Assembly: GCA_023393575.1 (NCBI GenBank)
Contig: JAEWKX010000381.1
Span: forward strand, 1 to 7,091
Reading direction: 5' to 3'
DNA: 7,091 bases
From: Pseudomonadota bacterium
GTDB lineage: Bacteria; Pseudomonadota; Alphaproteobacteria; Rhizobiales; Rhizobiaceae
The number at the start of each line of letters is the position of its first letter. Positions within the stretch are counted from its first letter, which is position 1. Of this stretch, positions 6,336 to 7,091 are shown one piece after another. Position numbers and translations under genes: made by a program. The notes under the pieces were generated by a model. It was not told where the DNA came from. It did no database searches and saw nothing but the letters and a program-made list of their open reading frames with translations.

Positions 6336-6824
6336 ATGGCCGGCGGCATCCGCGAAAACCACGGTGACGATCTCTCGGAAAATCACGAGATCAACGTCAC
6401 CCCCTTCATCGACGTGATGCTGGTGCTGCTCATCATCTTCATGGTGGCGGCACCGCTTGCGACCGTCGACGTGAACGTCGACCTGCCCGCCTCGTCCGCC
6501 CAGCCTGCACAGCGGCCGGACGAGCCGCTCTACCTTACCGTGAAGGAAGACCTCGGCCTCAATCTCGGCAACGATCCGGTTCAGCGTGAGCAGCTGGCGG
6601 CGGCTTTGGAACGGGTTACCCAGGGCAACAAGGATACGCGCATCTTCCTGCGCGCCGACAAGGCGATCGAGTATGGCCAGTTCATGGAAGTCATGAACCT
6701 GCTGCGCGATGCCGGTTACCTGAAGATCGCCCTCGTCGGGCTCGAGACGCTGCCCGGCGCGGCACCCGCTGCATCGGCAGAGCAGCCGGCGGCGGCAGCT
6801 CCGGCGAGTGAGGCGACCCCATGA
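6336..6824 (+). CDS. exbD: TonB-system transport protein ExbD
   Basis: Partner of ExbB; carries the proton-responsive Asp of the motor in its single membrane helix and has a periplasmic domain that acts on TonB. The product has 162 residues (E. coli about 141). Residues 18-28 read EINVTPFIDVM, the family signature, with Asp26 equivalent to the essential Asp25 of E. coli ExbD; the helix runs to about residue 43. The periplasmic domain follows (LYLTVKEDLGLNLGN, then IFLRADKAIEYGQFMEVMNLLRDAGYLKIALVGLE). About 24 C-terminal residues form an Ala/Pro-rich tail beyond the usual end. GGGAGA lies 7 nt before ATG 6336. The stop overlaps the tonB start (ATGA, 6821-6824). Confidence 0.96.
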   Translation: MAGGIRENHGDDLSENHEINVTPFIDVMLVLLIIFMVAAPLATVDVNVDLPASSAQPAQRPDEPLYLTVKEDLGLNLGNDPVQREQLAAALERVTQGNKDTRIFLRADKAIEYGQFMEVMNLLRDAGYLKIALVGLETLPGAAPAASAEQPAAAAPASEATP

Positions 6825-7091
6825 CATCGACCTCGCCCCGGCCCAGCCGCACCGGCCGGCTCGGAGAGCTGGCGCTGTGGTCGTGCGCTGCCCTGGTGGT
6901 GCTGACGGCGCATATCTCCGCAGCCGCCGTCCTGCTGCGGCAGGAACCGGCGCCGCCGGCCGACAACGGCCCACCCGCCGCAATCATGATCGAACTGGCT
7001 GCCGAACCGGAAGCGGCGAATACGGAGGAAGACCAGGTCGCGACCGAAGAGGTCGATGCCGAAGAGGTCGCCAGCAAGCAATTGGAGCCGG
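6821..7091 (+). CDS. tonB: TonB energy transducer, N-terminal part, 3' end outside window
   Basis: TonB spans the periplasm and passes the energy from ExbB-ExbD to outer-membrane receptors for iron chelates, haem or vitamin B12. About 90 codons are visible before the right edge. Seen in the sequence: a short basic N-terminus (three Arg by residue 13), one membrane helix at about 18-39 (ALWSCAALVVLTAHISAAAV) with His31, probably the counterpart of the functionally important His20 of the E. coli TonB helix, then a Pro-rich piece and a PPAAIMIELA segment typical of rhizobial TonB proteins. From residue about 60 an acidic Glu/Asp-rich linker begins. The start ATG overlaps the exbD stop, as expected for a coupled third gene. 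The C-terminal receptor-binding domain lies outside the window, so the call rests on the N-terminus and gene order; a TolA-like protein is a less likely alternative. Confidence 0.88.
   Translation, partial: MTSTSPRPSRTGRLGELALWSCAALVVLTAHISAAAVLLRQEPAPPADNGPPAAIMIELAAEPEAANTEEDQVATEEVDAEEVASKQLEP

Overview
The window is GC-rich, densely coded on the + strand, and looks like a chromosome segment of an alphaproteobacterium, most likely a rhizobial lineage (Rhizobiaceae-like: Rhizobium/Ensifer/Shinella/Agrobacterium). This rests on the protein character, on the hutU-hutD order with a TTGTCTAGACAA-type HutC operator, and on an ExbB with a long Pro/Ala/Gln periplasmic extension. The genus is inference; nothing in the window fixes it.

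Region 1 (1-4980) is the end of a histidine-utilisation (hut) locus. It begins inside hutU (urocanate hydratase, C-terminal 341 codons), followed 4 nt later by hutD (GTG start). A perfect 18-bp palindrome covers the last codons and stop of hutD and is almost certainly a HutC operator. It controls a four-gene unit: a periplasmic binding protein of the NMT1/TauA/SsuA class, its permease, its ATPase and hutC itself. Spacings are 53 nt (with a strong hairpin), a 4-nt ATGA overlap, and 7 nt. The layout predicts a urocanate-responsive, self-regulating transporter-regulator operon. The imported substrate cannot be read from the sequence; histidine, urocanate or a related compound is the natural guess.

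Region 2 (4981-5153) is the only sizeable intergenic gap. It holds a TGA-N9-TCA motif of the rhizobial iron-responsive (RirA) type, a 20-bp imperfect palindrome and a plausible promoter, but no canonical terminator for the hut operon.

Region 3 (5154-7091) is an energy-transduction operon, exbB-exbD-tonB, tightly packed (3-nt gap, then an ATGA overlap). tonB runs off the right edge. It supplies proton-motive-force energy to TonB-dependent outer-membrane receptors such as siderophore or haem receptors.

All genes belong to recognised families. I see no wholly new system. The less ordinary points are the transporter family paired with hutC, the placement of the operator, and the iron-type regulatory region.
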